A DNA stretch of 64,000 bases from Trebonia kvetii (GTDB lineage: Bacteria; Actinomycetota; Actinomycetes; Streptosporangiales; Streptosporangiaceae). The stretch lies in the NCBI RefSeq assembly GCF_007827045.1, contig NZ_RPFW01000007.1, forward strand, positions 496,001 to 560,000, read 5' to 3'. The translations under genes were made by a program, and so were the position numbers. Below, piece after piece: positions 23,758-32,603 of this stretch (its first letter is position 1; each line of letters starts with the position of its first letter). The notes beneath the pieces were generated by a model. The model did no database searches, was not told the origin of the DNA, and saw nothing but the letters and a program-made list of their open reading frames with translations.

Positions 23758-24981
23758 TCAGATTTCGGATAGGGGGATGGCGGGATCGGAGAGGCGGGCG
23801 GGGTCTATTTGGCGGCCGGAGAGGATGAGGGACTGGATCTCGCTTGTGACATCCCAGACGTTGACGTTCATGCCGGCAACGACGCGGCGGTCGCTGAGCC
23901 AGAAGGCGACGAACTCGAGGGAGTCGCTGTTGCCGCGGTAGACGACCTGGTCGTAGGTGCCGGGAAGCGGCAGGCCTGAGCATTCCATGCCGAGGTCGTA
24001 CTGGTCGCTGTAGAAGTACGGCACCCGGTTGTACTCGACGTGCTGGCCGAGCATCGACTTGGCGGCCGTCTTGCCGCCGTTGAGTGCGTTGGACCAGTGG
24101 TCCATGCGCAGGTGGCGGCCGAGCAGCGGGTGGAAGGAGCTTGCCACGTCGCCGGCGGCGAAGATGTCCGGGTCGGAGGTGCGCAGCGTCGCGTCGGTGA
24201 CCACGCCGTTGCTGACCTCCAGGCCTGCCGACCTGGCGAGCTCGTCGTTGGGCACCGCGCCGATGCCGACGACCACGACATCTGCGGGCAGTTCCGCGCC
24301 GCCCGTGGTGACTACGGAACCAATCCGGGTGGCGTCGGAGGCGGCGGGGCGGAACTCGGCGGCCGACTCCTCGAAGCGGAACTCCACGCCGTGCGCGCGG
24401 TGCAGGGCGGCGAACTTGCCGCCAAGCTCGGGACCGAGCGCGCCGTGCAGGGCGCCGGGCTGCGGCTCCACGATCGTCACGGCGGAGCCGGCGGTGCGCG
24501 CCGCGGCGGCCGCCTCAAGACCGATCCAGCCCGCGCCGACGATCACCACCCTGGTGTCCGGGGTGAACGCGGACTTAAGCGCGTCAGACTCCTGCAGGGT
24601 CCGCAGGTAGAACACGCCCTCGAGGCCTGCGCCCGGTATGTCGATGCGCCGGGCCGAGGCGCCGGTCGTGAGCAGCAGCTTGTCGTAGGACTGCGTGCCG
24701 CCGTCGAACGTGACCGTGTGCCCCGCCGGGTCGATCGCGGTGACGGCCACCCCGGTGCGCAAGTCCACGTTGTGCTCCGGGTACCAGCCGGCCGCGTGGA
24801 CGAAGACCGAGTCGCGGGCGTCCTTGCCGAGCAGGTAGCCCTTGGCAAGCGGCGGCCGCTCGTACGGGTCTTCCTGTTCGCTGCCGAACAGCACGACGTC
24901 GCCGTCGAAGCCCTCAACCCGAAGCCCCTCCGCGGCCTTCGCTCCGGCCAGCCCGCCACCCACGATCACGAACGTCGTCAT
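23758..24981 (-). CDS. FAD/NAD(P)-dependent ferredoxin/rubredoxin-reductase-type oxidoreductase
   Basis: This 407-residue flavoprotein of the class-I pyridine nucleotide-disulphide fold has no redox-active cysteine pair. The FAD-binding N-terminus is TTFVIVGGGLAGAKAAEGL. The NAD-binding Rossmann motif is VVIVGAGWIGLEAAAAA (about 145-161). The second FAD motif is DIFAAGDVASSFHPL (about 272-286), followed by MDHWSNALNGGKTAAKSM and a reductase C-terminal domain. This matches ferredoxin reductases that feed P450 or Rieske oxygenases. No electron-transfer partner is adjacent, so the physiological acceptor is open. The ATG at 24981 is preceded by GGGAGG. Confidence 0.92.
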   Translation of the reverse strand: MTTFVIVGGGLAGAKAAEGLRVEGFDGDVVLFGSEQEDPYERPPLAKGYLLGKDARDSVFVHAAGWYPEHNVDLRTGVAVTAIDPAGHTVTFDGGTQSYDKLLLTTGASARRIDIPGAGLEGVFYLRTLQESDALKSAFTPDTRVVIVGAGWIGLEAAAAARTAGSAVTIVEPQPGALHGALGPELGGKFAALHRAHGVEFRFEESAAEFRPAASDATRIGSVVTTGGAELPADVVVVGIGAVPNDELARSAGLEVSNGVVTDATLRTSDPDIFAAGDVASSFHPLLGRHLRMDHWSNALNGGKTAAKSMLGQHVEYNRVPYFYSDQYDLGMECSGLPLPGTYDQVVYRGNSDSLEFVAFWLSDRRVVAGMNVNVWDVTSEIQSLILSGRQIDPARLSDPAIPLSEI

Positions 24982-25144
24982 TGCCGCCTCCCAGATCGCT
25001 CGCGCGTATTCCGCTCGCTGCCTAACGTAACGGAAACGCGAGGTGGGCGGGTTCAACGGCCACGCGACTGATGGGGCGGAGGGGGATAGGCGGGAGCGCG
25101 GGAATCTGGGGACGGATGAGGAATCGCGAGGTGGGAGCGGGACC

Positions 25145-26413
25145 CTAAGGCTGGGGCCTGGTTAGGCGCTCGTGCCAGGCGATGGCGGACGTGTCGGTGA
25201 GGGAGGCGAGCTGGTCGATGATGACGCGGCGGCGCTCGGTGTCGCTGTCCGCGGCGTCCCAGGCCGGTGCCAGCACCGGGTCGAGCGTGGCGGGCGCGCC
25301 GCGCTCGATGGCGAGCGCCAGCTCGGTGATCAGCTCACGCTCGCGCGCCTGCTGCGCCGCCGCACCGCCGCGGCCCATCACGTAGTGCGCGGCGACCGCC
25401 TTGAGCAGGGCGCACTCGAGGAGCTGGCGGCGCGGCACCACGAGTCCGGCGGCGTAGCGGCCGAGGGGCCCGTCGCCGGAAGCGGCCCGCGTCGCCTGCC
25501 AGGCCGCCTGGCAGAAGCGGCCGACGAGCTCACTTGTCAGGTTCTTGGCGGCGGCCAGTGACGCGGGTCCGCCGTCGAAGCTGAACTGCCAACAGTCCAG
25601 GCCCATGAACTCGGCGAAGACCGTCTCGAGCTCCGCCGCGGTGACGTCCCACGCCGGGTCGCAATACTGGGTGGCGGCTACGGCGGAGACAAGAACCCGT
25701 TCGGGATGATCGGTGAGGTTTTTCATGGAGATGAGACCGGCGTGCAGTCCGTCCTCCAGGTCGTGCACGGAGTAGGCCACGTCGTCTGCCCAGTCCATGA
25801 CCTGGGCCTCCAGGCAGCGGCGGCGGTCGGGCGCGCCGTCGCGGATCCACCGGAAGGCGGGGAGGTCGGGGTCGTAGGCGCCGTACTTGGCGGTCGGGAC
25901 CGGGGCGGCGTCCGCCGGATCGCAGTCCCCGAAACCGTTGAGCCATGGGTACTTGAGCGCGGCGTCCAGGGTGGCGCGAGTCAGGTTGAGTCCGGCGCCA
26001 GGGACCTTCGGCTCGAGGCGGGTGAGCAGGCGCAGCGACTGGGCGTTGCCCTCGAAGCCGCCGCAGGCGAGCGGGCCGCCCGGATCCGCGAGCGCGGCGA
26101 GCGCCGACTCACCGTTGTGGCCGAACGGCGGGTGGCCGAGGTCATGCGCAAGGCAAGCGGCGTCGACCAGGTCGGGATCGCAGCCGAGCGAGGCGCCGAG
26201 CTCGCGGCCGATCTGCGAGCATTCGAGCGAGTGGGTCAGCCTGGTGCGCGGGAAATCACCGGAGCCCGCCCTGACCACCTGCGTCTTCGCGGCGAGCCTG
26301 CGCAGCGCGGCGCTGTGCAGCACCCGCGCGCGGTCGCGCTGGAACTCGGTGCGGCCTGGACGCTTGGGCGGCTCGGCCGCCCAGCGCTCGGTGTCACGCG
26401 AACTGTAGGTCAC
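25145..26413 (-). CDS. dgt: Deoxyguanosinetriphosphate triphosphohydrolase-like protein
   Basis: This HD-domain dNTPase releases triphosphate from deoxynucleotides and helps balance dNTP pools. Metal ligands are visible in RTRLTHSLECSQIGREL (His), LAHDLGHPPFGHNGE (HD pair) and MDWADDVAYSVHDLEDG (Asp). At 422 residues it fits the dGTPase type 2 subfamily. The ATG at 26413 is followed by TYSSRDTERWAAEPPKR, a typical start. It is placed between ppdK and dnaG, in a common actinobacterial order. The gap from ppdK holds a modular hairpin repeat. Confidence 0.95.
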   Translation of the reverse strand: MTYSSRDTERWAAEPPKRPGRTEFQRDRARVLHSAALRRLAAKTQVVRAGSGDFPRTRLTHSLECSQIGRELGASLGCDPDLVDAACLAHDLGHPPFGHNGESALAALADPGGPLACGGFEGNAQSLRLLTRLEPKVPGAGLNLTRATLDAALKYPWLNGFGDCDPADAAPVPTAKYGAYDPDLPAFRWIRDGAPDRRRCLEAQVMDWADDVAYSVHDLEDGLHAGLISMKNLTDHPERVLVSAVAATQYCDPAWDVTAAELETVFAEFMGLDCWQFSFDGGPASLAAAKNLTSELVGRFCQAAWQATRAASGDGPLGRYAAGLVVPRRQLLECALLKAVAAHYVMGRGGAAAQQARERELITELALAIERGAPATLDPVLAPAWDAADSDTERRRVIIDQLASLTDTSAIAWHERLTRPQP

Positions 26414-26487
26414 ACTCCCAGTGTGCCCACCGCGTCCGACATCCGCGGACGTTCACCGCAGCGAGACGGCTGACCCCGAGCCGCGCA

Positions 26488-26580
26488 CGTCGGGGGTATG
26501 GGGGGTCGTCCCCCCGGGAGATATTCGTGTGCTTGGCGCCCGATGGCAGAAACCGCCATCGTATCGGGCGCCAAGTACAC
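26488..26580. repeat. Modular hairpin repeat, copy A (G-module then inverted H-module)
   Basis: The G-module (26488-26519) has a GGGGGG-TCGT-CCCCCC core. The H-module (26527-26580) is a hairpin with GGCGCCCGATGGC pairing GCCATC...GGGCGCC. Its five-base bulge (GTATC side) lies on the right arm, so it is in opposite orientation to copies B and C. The module order also differs from copy B. It separates ppdK and dgt and could terminate ppdK transcription. Confidence 0.8.
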
Positions 26581-26674
26581 GCGCGGCCCGGCAGCAGCCG
26601 CCCGCGCCATCGGGGGCGGTGTCATCGGGGAGGAGTCACGGGGTCCGGGGTCATCCCCTGGGGGAGTGAGTGCC

Positions 26675-29359
26675 TTACCTGGTGTCGCTGCCGCCCCTGG
26701 ACACCCCCGCCCGGCCGGCCTCAAGCCGGGCGATCGGGACCCGGAACGGTGAACAGGACACGTAGTCGAGCCCCGCGTCGTGGAAGAACCAGACCGAGGC
26801 AGGATCGCCGCCGTGCTCACCGCATACGCCGAGCTTGAGGCCGGGCCTGGTGGCGCGGCCTTCCGCCGCGGCGATCTTCACCAGGCGGCCGACGCCGCCG
26901 ATGTCGATCGTCTCGAACGGCGAAACGCCGAATACGCCCATGTCGATGTACGGGGCGAAGAACGCGCCCTCCACGTCGTCCCTGGAAAACGCCCAGGTCA
27001 TCTGGGTCAGGTCGTTGGTGCCGAAGGAGAAGAACTCGGCGCTCCGCGCGATCTCGCCCGCGGTGAGCGCGGCCCGCGGCACCTCGATCATCGTGCCGAT
27101 CGGGATGTCCACCAGGACGCCCGTCTCCTCCGCGACGGCCCGCAGCACCCGCTCCGCCCGCTCACGGCTGATCTCCATCTCCTGGACCGTGGCGGTCAGC
27201 GGGATCATGATCTCGGGCTTGGGCGTCTTACCCGCCTTGACCAGCTGCGCGGCCGCCCTGGCGATCGCGCTCACCTGCATATCGAGCAGGCCGGGGATGA
27301 CGAGCACCAGGCGGACGCCGCGCAGGCCCAGCATCGGGTTCTGCTCGTGCAGGCGGTGCACGGCCTCAAGCAGCTTGCGGTCCTGCTCGGTGGCCTTGTC
27401 GCCGGCCAGCGCCACCTTGACGCTGAGGTCGGTGAGGTCGGGGAGGAACTCGTGCAGCGGCGGGTCGATCAGCCGGACCGTCACCGGCAGCCCGTCCATC
27501 GCCTCGAGGATCTCCGCGAAATCGCCGCGCTGCAGCGGCTCCAGCGTGTCGAGCGCGGCCTGGCGCGCCTCGTCCGTCTCGGCGAGTATCAGGTTCTCGA
27601 CCAGCTGGCGGCGCTCGCCGAGGAACATGTGCTCGGTCCTGACAAGGCCGACCCCGGTCGCGCCGAACCTTCTCGCCCGCGCGCAGTCGGGACCATTGTC
27701 CGCGTTGGCGTGCACGCCGAGGCGGCGCCTTGCGTCCGCGTGGATCATCAGCGTGTGCACGGCGGCGACCAGGTCGTCGCAGTCCGGCGCCAGTTCGCCC
27801 TCGAAGTACTGCACGACGTTGGACGCGACGACGGGGACCTCACCGAGGTAGACCGCGCCCGATGTGCCGTCGATCGAGATGACGTCGCCCTCGCGGACCG
27901 TGACCCCATGCGGCGCGGCGAAGGTCTTGGCCTTCGCGTCGACCTCGAGTTCTTCCGCGCCGCAGACGCAGGTCTTGCCCATGCCCCTGGCGACCACCGC
28001 CGCGTGGCTGGTCTTGCCGCCGCGGCTGGTGAGCACGCCCTCGGCGGCGATCATGCCGTTGAGGTCTTCCGGGTTGGTCTCGCGGCGGACCAGGATGACC
28101 TGCTCGCCGCGCGCGGCCCAGGCCACGGCGGTCGCCGAGTCGAAGACGGCCTTGCCGACCGCCGCGCCGGGCGACGCGGAGATCGCCTTGGTGATTCGCT
28201 TGATGCCCTCGCCCGAGGTGTCGAAGCGGGGAAACATCAGCCTGGAAAGTTCCGCGCCGCTGACCCGGGTGAGCGCCTCGTCCAGGTCGATCATGCCCTG
28301 CTTGACCAGCTGGGTGGCGATCCTGAACGCCGCCCCGGCGGTCCGCTTGCCGACCCGGGTCTGCAGCATCCAGAGCTTGCCGCGCTCGATGGTGAACTCG
28401 ATGTCGCACAGGTCCCTGTAGTGGTTCTCCAGGGTGCGCATGATGTCCATGAGCTGGTCGTAGGAGGTCTTGTCGATGGCCTCGAGCTCCTGGAGCGGCA
28501 CCGTGTTGCGGATGCCGGCCACGACGTCCTCGCCCTGGGCGTTCTGCAGGTAGTCGCCGTAGACGCCCTGCGCGCCGGTTCCCGGGTCGCGGGTGAACGC
28601 CACGCCGGTCCCCGAGTCGTCGCCCAGGTTGCCGAAGACCATCGCCACCACGCTGACCGCCGTGCCGAGGTCGGCGGGTATGCGCTCCTGGCGGCGGTAG
28701 AGCACCGCGCGATCGGAGTTCCACGAGTCGAAGACCGCGAGCACCGCGAGGTCCATCTGCTCGCGCGGGTCCTGCGGGAACTCGCGCCCGGCGTACTTGT
28801 GCACCAGGTCCTTGAAGGTCGCGGTGAGCTTCTTCAGGTCCTCGGCGTCCAGTTGCGTGTCGCTCGCGGCGCCCTTCGCCTGCTTCGCCGCGTCGAGTGC
28901 GTGCTCGAAGTGCTCGCCGTCGATGCCGAGCACGGTCTTGCCGAACATCTGGATCAGCCGCCGGTAGGCGTCCCAGGCGAACCGTTCGTTGCCCAGCTGC
29001 GCGGCGAGCCCGTCGACGCAATCGTCCGATAGGCCGACGTTGAGGACCGTGTCCATCATGCCCGGCATGGAGAACTTGGCGCCGGACCTGACGCTGACCA
29101 GGAGCGGGTCGGCCGGGTCGCCGAGCTTGCGGCCCATGGTCTCTTCCAGTGCTTTCAGGTGCCTGCTGACTTCATCGTCAAGGCCGTCGGGGACAGCGCC
29201 CTCCGCCAGGTAGTGGCGGCACGCGTCGGTGGTGATGGTGAACCCGGGGGGAACCGGCAGGCCGATGTTGGTCATCTCGGCCAGGTTCGCCCCCTTGCCG
29301 CCCAGGAGGTCCTTGAGGTCCTTGTTACCTTCTGTGAAGTCATAGACGAACTTCGGCAC
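26675..29359 (-). CDS. ppdK: Pyruvate, phosphate dikinase
   Basis: PPDK interconverts ATP, phosphate and pyruvate with AMP, pyrophosphate and PEP at the glycolysis/gluconeogenesis node. The 894-residue chain has the complete layout. The ATP-grasp domain starts KFVYDFTEGNKDLKDLLGGKG. The phosphohistidine swivel domain has GGKTSHAAVVARGMGK (catalytic His near residue 450). The C-terminal PEP/pyruvate TIM barrel has GVGLVRTEHMF, IPIGTMIEVPRAAL and the end block KLGVCGEHGGDPASVWFF with the catalytic Cys. The start at 29359 matches homologues. A 468-bp upstream region carries several DasR/GntR-type sites, suggesting control by amino-sugar or carbon status. Confidence 0.97.
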   Translation of the reverse strand: MPKFVYDFTEGNKDLKDLLGGKGANLAEMTNIGLPVPPGFTITTDACRHYLAEGAVPDGLDDEVSRHLKALEETMGRKLGDPADPLLVSVRSGAKFSMPGMMDTVLNVGLSDDCVDGLAAQLGNERFAWDAYRRLIQMFGKTVLGIDGEHFEHALDAAKQAKGAASDTQLDAEDLKKLTATFKDLVHKYAGREFPQDPREQMDLAVLAVFDSWNSDRAVLYRRQERIPADLGTAVSVVAMVFGNLGDDSGTGVAFTRDPGTGAQGVYGDYLQNAQGEDVVAGIRNTVPLQELEAIDKTSYDQLMDIMRTLENHYRDLCDIEFTIERGKLWMLQTRVGKRTAGAAFRIATQLVKQGMIDLDEALTRVSGAELSRLMFPRFDTSGEGIKRITKAISASPGAAVGKAVFDSATAVAWAARGEQVILVRRETNPEDLNGMIAAEGVLTSRGGKTSHAAVVARGMGKTCVCGAEELEVDAKAKTFAAPHGVTVREGDVISIDGTSGAVYLGEVPVVASNVVQYFEGELAPDCDDLVAAVHTLMIHADARRRLGVHANADNGPDCARARRFGATGVGLVRTEHMFLGERRQLVENLILAETDEARQAALDTLEPLQRGDFAEILEAMDGLPVTVRLIDPPLHEFLPDLTDLSVKVALAGDKATEQDRKLLEAVHRLHEQNPMLGLRGVRLVLVIPGLLDMQVSAIARAAAQLVKAGKTPKPEIMIPLTATVQEMEISRERAERVLRAVAEETGVLVDIPIGTMIEVPRAALTAGEIARSAEFFSFGTNDLTQMTWAFSRDDVEGAFFAPYIDMGVFGVSPFETIDIGGVGRLVKIAAAEGRATRPGLKLGVCGEHGGDPASVWFFHDAGLDYVSCSPFRVPIARLEAGRAGVSRGGSDTR

Positions 29360-29414
29360 TGCACGCTCCTCGCGCCGGCAATCCCGTTGTACGGGACTGT
29401 ACCCGGCTCAGATC

Positions 29415-29565
29415 TGGTCTAAGAAATACGACGTTACACAAATCGATATACCTGGACAATGGCCGCTATAGTGTGGGCTAAAACACGGTATACATGATGG
29501 TTTGACCCATATGACCAGTGGTTTAGACCTCATCGGCCATTTGGTATAGACCGCTGGTTTAGACC
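29415..29565. promoter_or_regulatory. Cluster of DasR/HutC-GntR-type operator sites upstream of ppdK
   Basis: TGGTTTAGACC (29519-29529), TGGTATAGACC (29542-29552) and TGGTTTAGACC (29555-29565) each match the core of the dre palindrome TGGTNTAGACCA known for DasR. Partial versions occur at 29498-29507 (TGGTTTGACC) and 29415-29424 (TGGTCTAAGA). They lie in the divergent gap between ppdK (leftward) and a sigma gene (rightward). Sites start 23 and 13 bases apart. The regulator itself is not encoded in the window. Confidence 0.6.
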
Positions 29566-29794
29566 GGATGAAATGATCTAGGTCCTGACTTCGGACGATT
29601 AGTTCCAGGCAATGGGAAGACCGCGCCGACGCGGAACTTGGCGCGTCCTTTACTTATGCTCCGGTCGCTCGACGTACCGATCCGCGGTGACGGCGATCAC
29701 ACGGCGTGTCCGAGGTGGCGGGTCTCGCCGGGCGGTTCGCGCGGCGAGCGGGCATACCGGCAGGATTCACCCGGAAGGATTCAGCCGGCCGGAG

Positions 29795-29827
29795 GCAACC
29801 TTCGGACGCTAGCGGAGTTTCTGATAC
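29795..29827 (+). promoter_or_regulatory. GCAACC-type promoter candidate, leaderless spacing
   Basis: GCAACC at 29795-29800 lies 33 bases upstream of the GTG start at 29828. The transcript would begin at or near the start codon. No clear -10 CGTC is seen (AGTT at N15). Confidence 0.5.
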
Positions 29828-30388
29828 GTGGACACCACTGAGACGGGGCTTTCATCGGGCGCAATGGCCTCGGTGACGGCCCTGTATGCCGAGCACTCGC
29901 TCGGCCTCGTCCGCTTGGCGGTCATCATGACCGGCGAGCGTGCTGTCGCCGAAGACATCGTGCAGGACGCCTTCCTCGGCCTCTACCGGCGCTGGGACCA
30001 GGTGCCCGCCATGACCGCGCCGCTCGCCTACCTCAGGGTCAGCGTCGTGAACGGCTGCCGGACGGCGCTGCGCCGCAGGTCGCTTTCCGTACGGTGGCCC
30101 GGCGCGGGTCCCGGTGGCGATCTTGACGAGGCGACGCTGGCCGCCGGACGTGGCGGGCTGGTTGAGTCCGCCGAGGCGAGCGTGCTGCTCAACGAGGAGC
30201 AGCGCGCTGTCGCGGCCGCGCTGCGCGCGCTGCCGCGGCGGCAGCGGGAGGCGGTCGTGCTGCGCTATTACCTCGACCTGTCAGTCGAGGAGACCGCTCG
30301 CACCATGGGGGTCAGCCTTGGCACCGTGAAGTCCGCCACCCACCGCGCGCTCGCCGCGATCGCCCGCACGCTGAAGGAGGCATCATGA
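29828..30388 (+). CDS. SigE-family RNA polymerase sigma factor
   Basis: This 186-residue sigma factor has region 2 (LYAEHSLGLVRLAVIMTGE, AEDIVQDAFLGLYRRW; about 19-57) and region 4 (ALPRRQREAVVLRYYLDLS, EETARTMGVSLGTVKSATH; about 137-176). The GTG start (GTG GAC ACC) has no Shine-Dalgarno and sits 33 bases after GCAACC, implying leaderless transcription and probable autoregulation. The stop overlaps the next gene (ATGA). Its closest look-alike in the window is the sigma gene at 34457, which begins with the same GTG GAC AC codons, so the two operons look duplicated. Confidence 0.92.
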   Translation: MDTTETGLSSGAMASVTALYAEHSLGLVRLAVIMTGERAVAEDIVQDAFLGLYRRWDQVPAMTAPLAYLRVSVVNGCRTALRRRSLSVRWPGAGPGGDLDEATLAAGRGGLVESAEASVLLNEEQRAVAAALRALPRRQREAVVLRYYLDLSVEETARTMGVSLGTVKSATHRALAAIARTLKEAS

Positions 30389-31854
30389 GCAGAGAGGAAG
30401 ATCTCATCAGGTCCACAACCCGGGCCATCGCCTCTGCCGTGCGCGAGGTGCCGCCGCTGCGCATCGAGGCGGCCGCGGACGAACTGGGGACCAAGGCCGT
30501 CGCACCGCACCGCCAGCACAGTACCCGACCGCACGGTGGTCGGCCGCTCCGCTGGTGGTCCTGGGGCGTCCCGCTCACCGCGGCAGCGGTTGTCGTCGCG
30601 CTCGCCGTCTCCCTGGTACTCGTCAAGGACATACCGAACGGTGGCGCGGTTCCCACGACCCCAGCCACTGCGACGCCATCGGGCCCCGGCGGCGTGCCCC
30701 GCTACTACGTGGCGCTCAAGGCAATCGTGGTGAGCTATCAGGACGAGCTCAAGGGCATCCTCAGGTACGACGTCGTGGTGGGTGACGCGGTCACCGGCAA
30801 GACACTGGCGACCTTCGCGCCGCCCGCACGCACGACCTTCCAGAGCGTGACCGCGGCTGCCGACGACCGGACGTTCGTCGTCTTCGCCGTGACGTCGTCG
30901 ACCGGGACATTCGCGCCCCAGATGAAGAACGGCGTCGCGGTCGCAAAGAGCGTCGCCACGCTGAGCGGCAGCTGGTACCGGTTGCGCCTTGCCCCGGGCA
31001 CCGCTCAGCCGGCCAGCCTGAGCCGCCTGCCCATCAGGCCGTGGTCGTGGTCCGATGCCAGCAGCTATGCCAACCCGTCACCCGGGCAGATCATCGCCAC
31101 CGCGTTGTCCGGGTCCGGGCAGGAACTCGCCGTGGCCGACATTCCCGACATTCCCGCGGCCAGGAAGCACACCCCTGACTGGCATGAGGTGAAGGTCTTC
31201 TCAGTCGCCACCGGCGCGCTGCTGCACGACTGGATCGAGGACAACCCGGCCACCAGGCTCGAGAACGTCCTCAGCGATACGCTGGCCACCGTTCCGGCCG
31301 GGACGCCGGCCGTGACCTGGATCGACAACGACCGGGCGGTCGCGCTCGCGACGTCCTACGACAAGTCAGGCACGGTCACAGGCACCGTGCGCAGGCTGGA
31401 CGTCGCGGCCGGCCCGGCCAGCGGCAATCTGCTGACCGACAGCACGGTCATCTGGTCAGGGACGCTGGCCTGGAACCAGTCAAAGGGATGCTTCCAGGTG
31501 GATGCCTGGCCCCCGCTGGTCAGCGCTGGCGGCACCACGATCAGCTGCCTGACCTGGGTGATGCCGTCCGCTTCTCCGGGCCACGTAGATTTCGACACCT
31601 ACCCGCTCGTGGCAGGTCGCCAGCCCACACTCGCTTACCGGGCGACGATCCTGCCGGAAAAGCAAACAGGCGGCCTGAATGCAGGCGTTCTGTGGGCCAG
31701 CCCGTCCGGCGACACGCTTCTCGTCGATTGGGGGGGACCAGGACTCAAGTCCGCTAACGGCTCGCATTTCGGGCTGGTCAGTCACGGCAAGTTCACCTCC
31801 CTGCCACTTGAGGCAAACCGTGCCGCATTGCTAGCAGCTGGTATCAGCTTCTGA
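30385..31854 (+). CDS. Single-pass membrane protein with large extracytoplasmic domain, probable sigma partner
   Basis: The 489-residue product has a cytoplasmic region (about 1-55, with REVPPLRIEAAADELGTKA), one transmembrane helix (WGVPLTAAAVVVALAVSLVLV, about 60-80) and a Pro/Thr linker. An external domain of about 390 residues with repeated beta-rich segments follows (for example SVTAAADDRTFVVFAV, LSGSGQELAVADIP), suggesting a propeller-like fold. It is translationally coupled to the upstream sigma factor and paralogous in layout to 35011-36402. An anti-sigma or sensor role is inferred from context; no known anti-sigma zinc motif is visible. Confidence 0.75.
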   Translation: MSREEDLIRSTTRAIASAVREVPPLRIEAAADELGTKAVAPHRQHSTRPHGGRPLRWWSWGVPLTAAAVVVALAVSLVLVKDIPNGGAVPTTPATATPSGPGGVPRYYVALKAIVVSYQDELKGILRYDVVVGDAVTGKTLATFAPPARTTFQSVTAAADDRTFVVFAVTSSTGTFAPQMKNGVAVAKSVATLSGSWYRLRLAPGTAQPASLSRLPIRPWSWSDASSYANPSPGQIIATALSGSGQELAVADIPDIPAARKHTPDWHEVKVFSVATGALLHDWIEDNPATRLENVLSDTLATVPAGTPAVTWIDNDRAVALATSYDKSGTVTGTVRRLDVAAGPASGNLLTDSTVIWSGTLAWNQSKGCFQVDAWPPLVSAGGTTISCLTWVMPSASPGHVDFDTYPLVAGRQPTLAYRATILPEKQTGGLNAGVLWASPSGDTLLVDWGGPGLKSANGSHFGLVSHGKFTSLPLEANRAALLAAGISF

Positions 31855-31862
31855 CACGGGCC

Positions 31863-31900
31863 GGGGCACGCCGGGCGGAACAGCGCGAAAGCGTGCCCGG
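31863..31900 (+). terminator. Hairpin after the first sigma/propeller operon
   Basis: GGGCACGC (31864-31871) pairs with GCGTGCCC (31891-31898), flanked by further GC pairs, starting about 10 bases after the stop codon. There is no T-run. Confidence 0.55.
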
Positions 31901-31941
31901 CGCCGGCCAGCCAAATATTCAAAGTAAATTCTTAGTCAAAT

Positions 31942-32039
31942 GAAGCAACCAAAACTCGTCAATGGCGTCGTGCAAAGGGTTGCAGGAATTTTCGTTCCGA
32001 CAGAAGCAACCAAAATGCATGAATTGACTCTTTAATTAT
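31942..32039 (+). promoter_or_regulatory. Tandem GCAACC promoters in an AT-rich island before the membrane pair
   Basis: GAAGCAACCAAAA occurs exactly twice (31942-31954 and 32003-32015), 61 bases apart. After the first, CGTC follows at N15 (GCAACC-N15-CGTC), a full sigma-E-like match. The second lies 34 bases before the GTG start at 32040. The surrounding 120 bases are far more AT-rich than the genome. Confidence 0.6.
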
Positions 32040-32603
32040 GTGAGCGCAAAAGATGCATCTGGATTGCTTGACCGGACGCTGCGGCTCGTTGACGAGGGTC
32101 CTCGTCCCTTCTACCAGGCAGCGGTCGTCTCGCTGGCCGGCACCAGCGTGCTTGCCATGGCGATAGCGGCACTCATCCGGCCGCAGGGCCCGCTGCCCGA
32201 GACGCAGCGGCTGATGATCGCCGTCGCCCTGGCCGGCGCGGGTCTGAGCGCGGTACTCGGGCGGGCGTCGCTGGCGGGCACTGGCCGGTCCCGGCCGGGG
32301 ACCTGGCTTGACCGGGTGGCGGCGCCGTCGGACCGGGCCGCGATCTGGCTGGCACTCGCCGCCTGGTTCCCGTTCCTGCTCGTTGTCGTGTACTACCGGG
32401 CGAAGGCGACGTTTCCCCCGCCAGTGCGGTACATCTACTTCCCCTACGACGACAAGCGCTGGGAGACCACCGCGTACCTGCTCGGCGTCCTTGGCCCGGC
32501 CCTCTGGCTGACCACGGCCGCCCGCGTGCTGATCGTCGGCCGCGGCAAACCGACGACCTGGGGCGCATGGCTCACCGGGCTATTCCGGGGATCGCAGCGG
32601 TGA
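32040..32603 (+). CDS. Four-helix membrane protein of unknown function
   Basis: The 187-residue protein has four predicted helices: about residues 24-46, 57-75, 101-121 (IWLALAAWFPFLLVVVYY) and 145-166. Between the last two is a Tyr/Pro-rich loop (PPPVRYIYFPYDDKRWE). I recognise no family. A GTG start lies at 32040, with no ribosome site and a GCAACC promoter 34 bases upstream. Its TGA overlaps the GTG of the next gene (GTGA), so the pair is translationally coupled and probably forms one membrane system responding to a neighbouring sigma factor. Confidence 0.65.
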   Translation: MSAKDASGLLDRTLRLVDEGPRPFYQAAVVSLAGTSVLAMAIAALIRPQGPLPETQRLMIAVALAGAGLSAVLGRASLAGTGRSRPGTWLDRVAAPSDRAAIWLALAAWFPFLLVVVYYRAKATFPPPVRYIYFPYDDKRWETTAYLLGVLGPALWLTTAARVLIVGRGKPTTWGAWLTGLFRGSQR

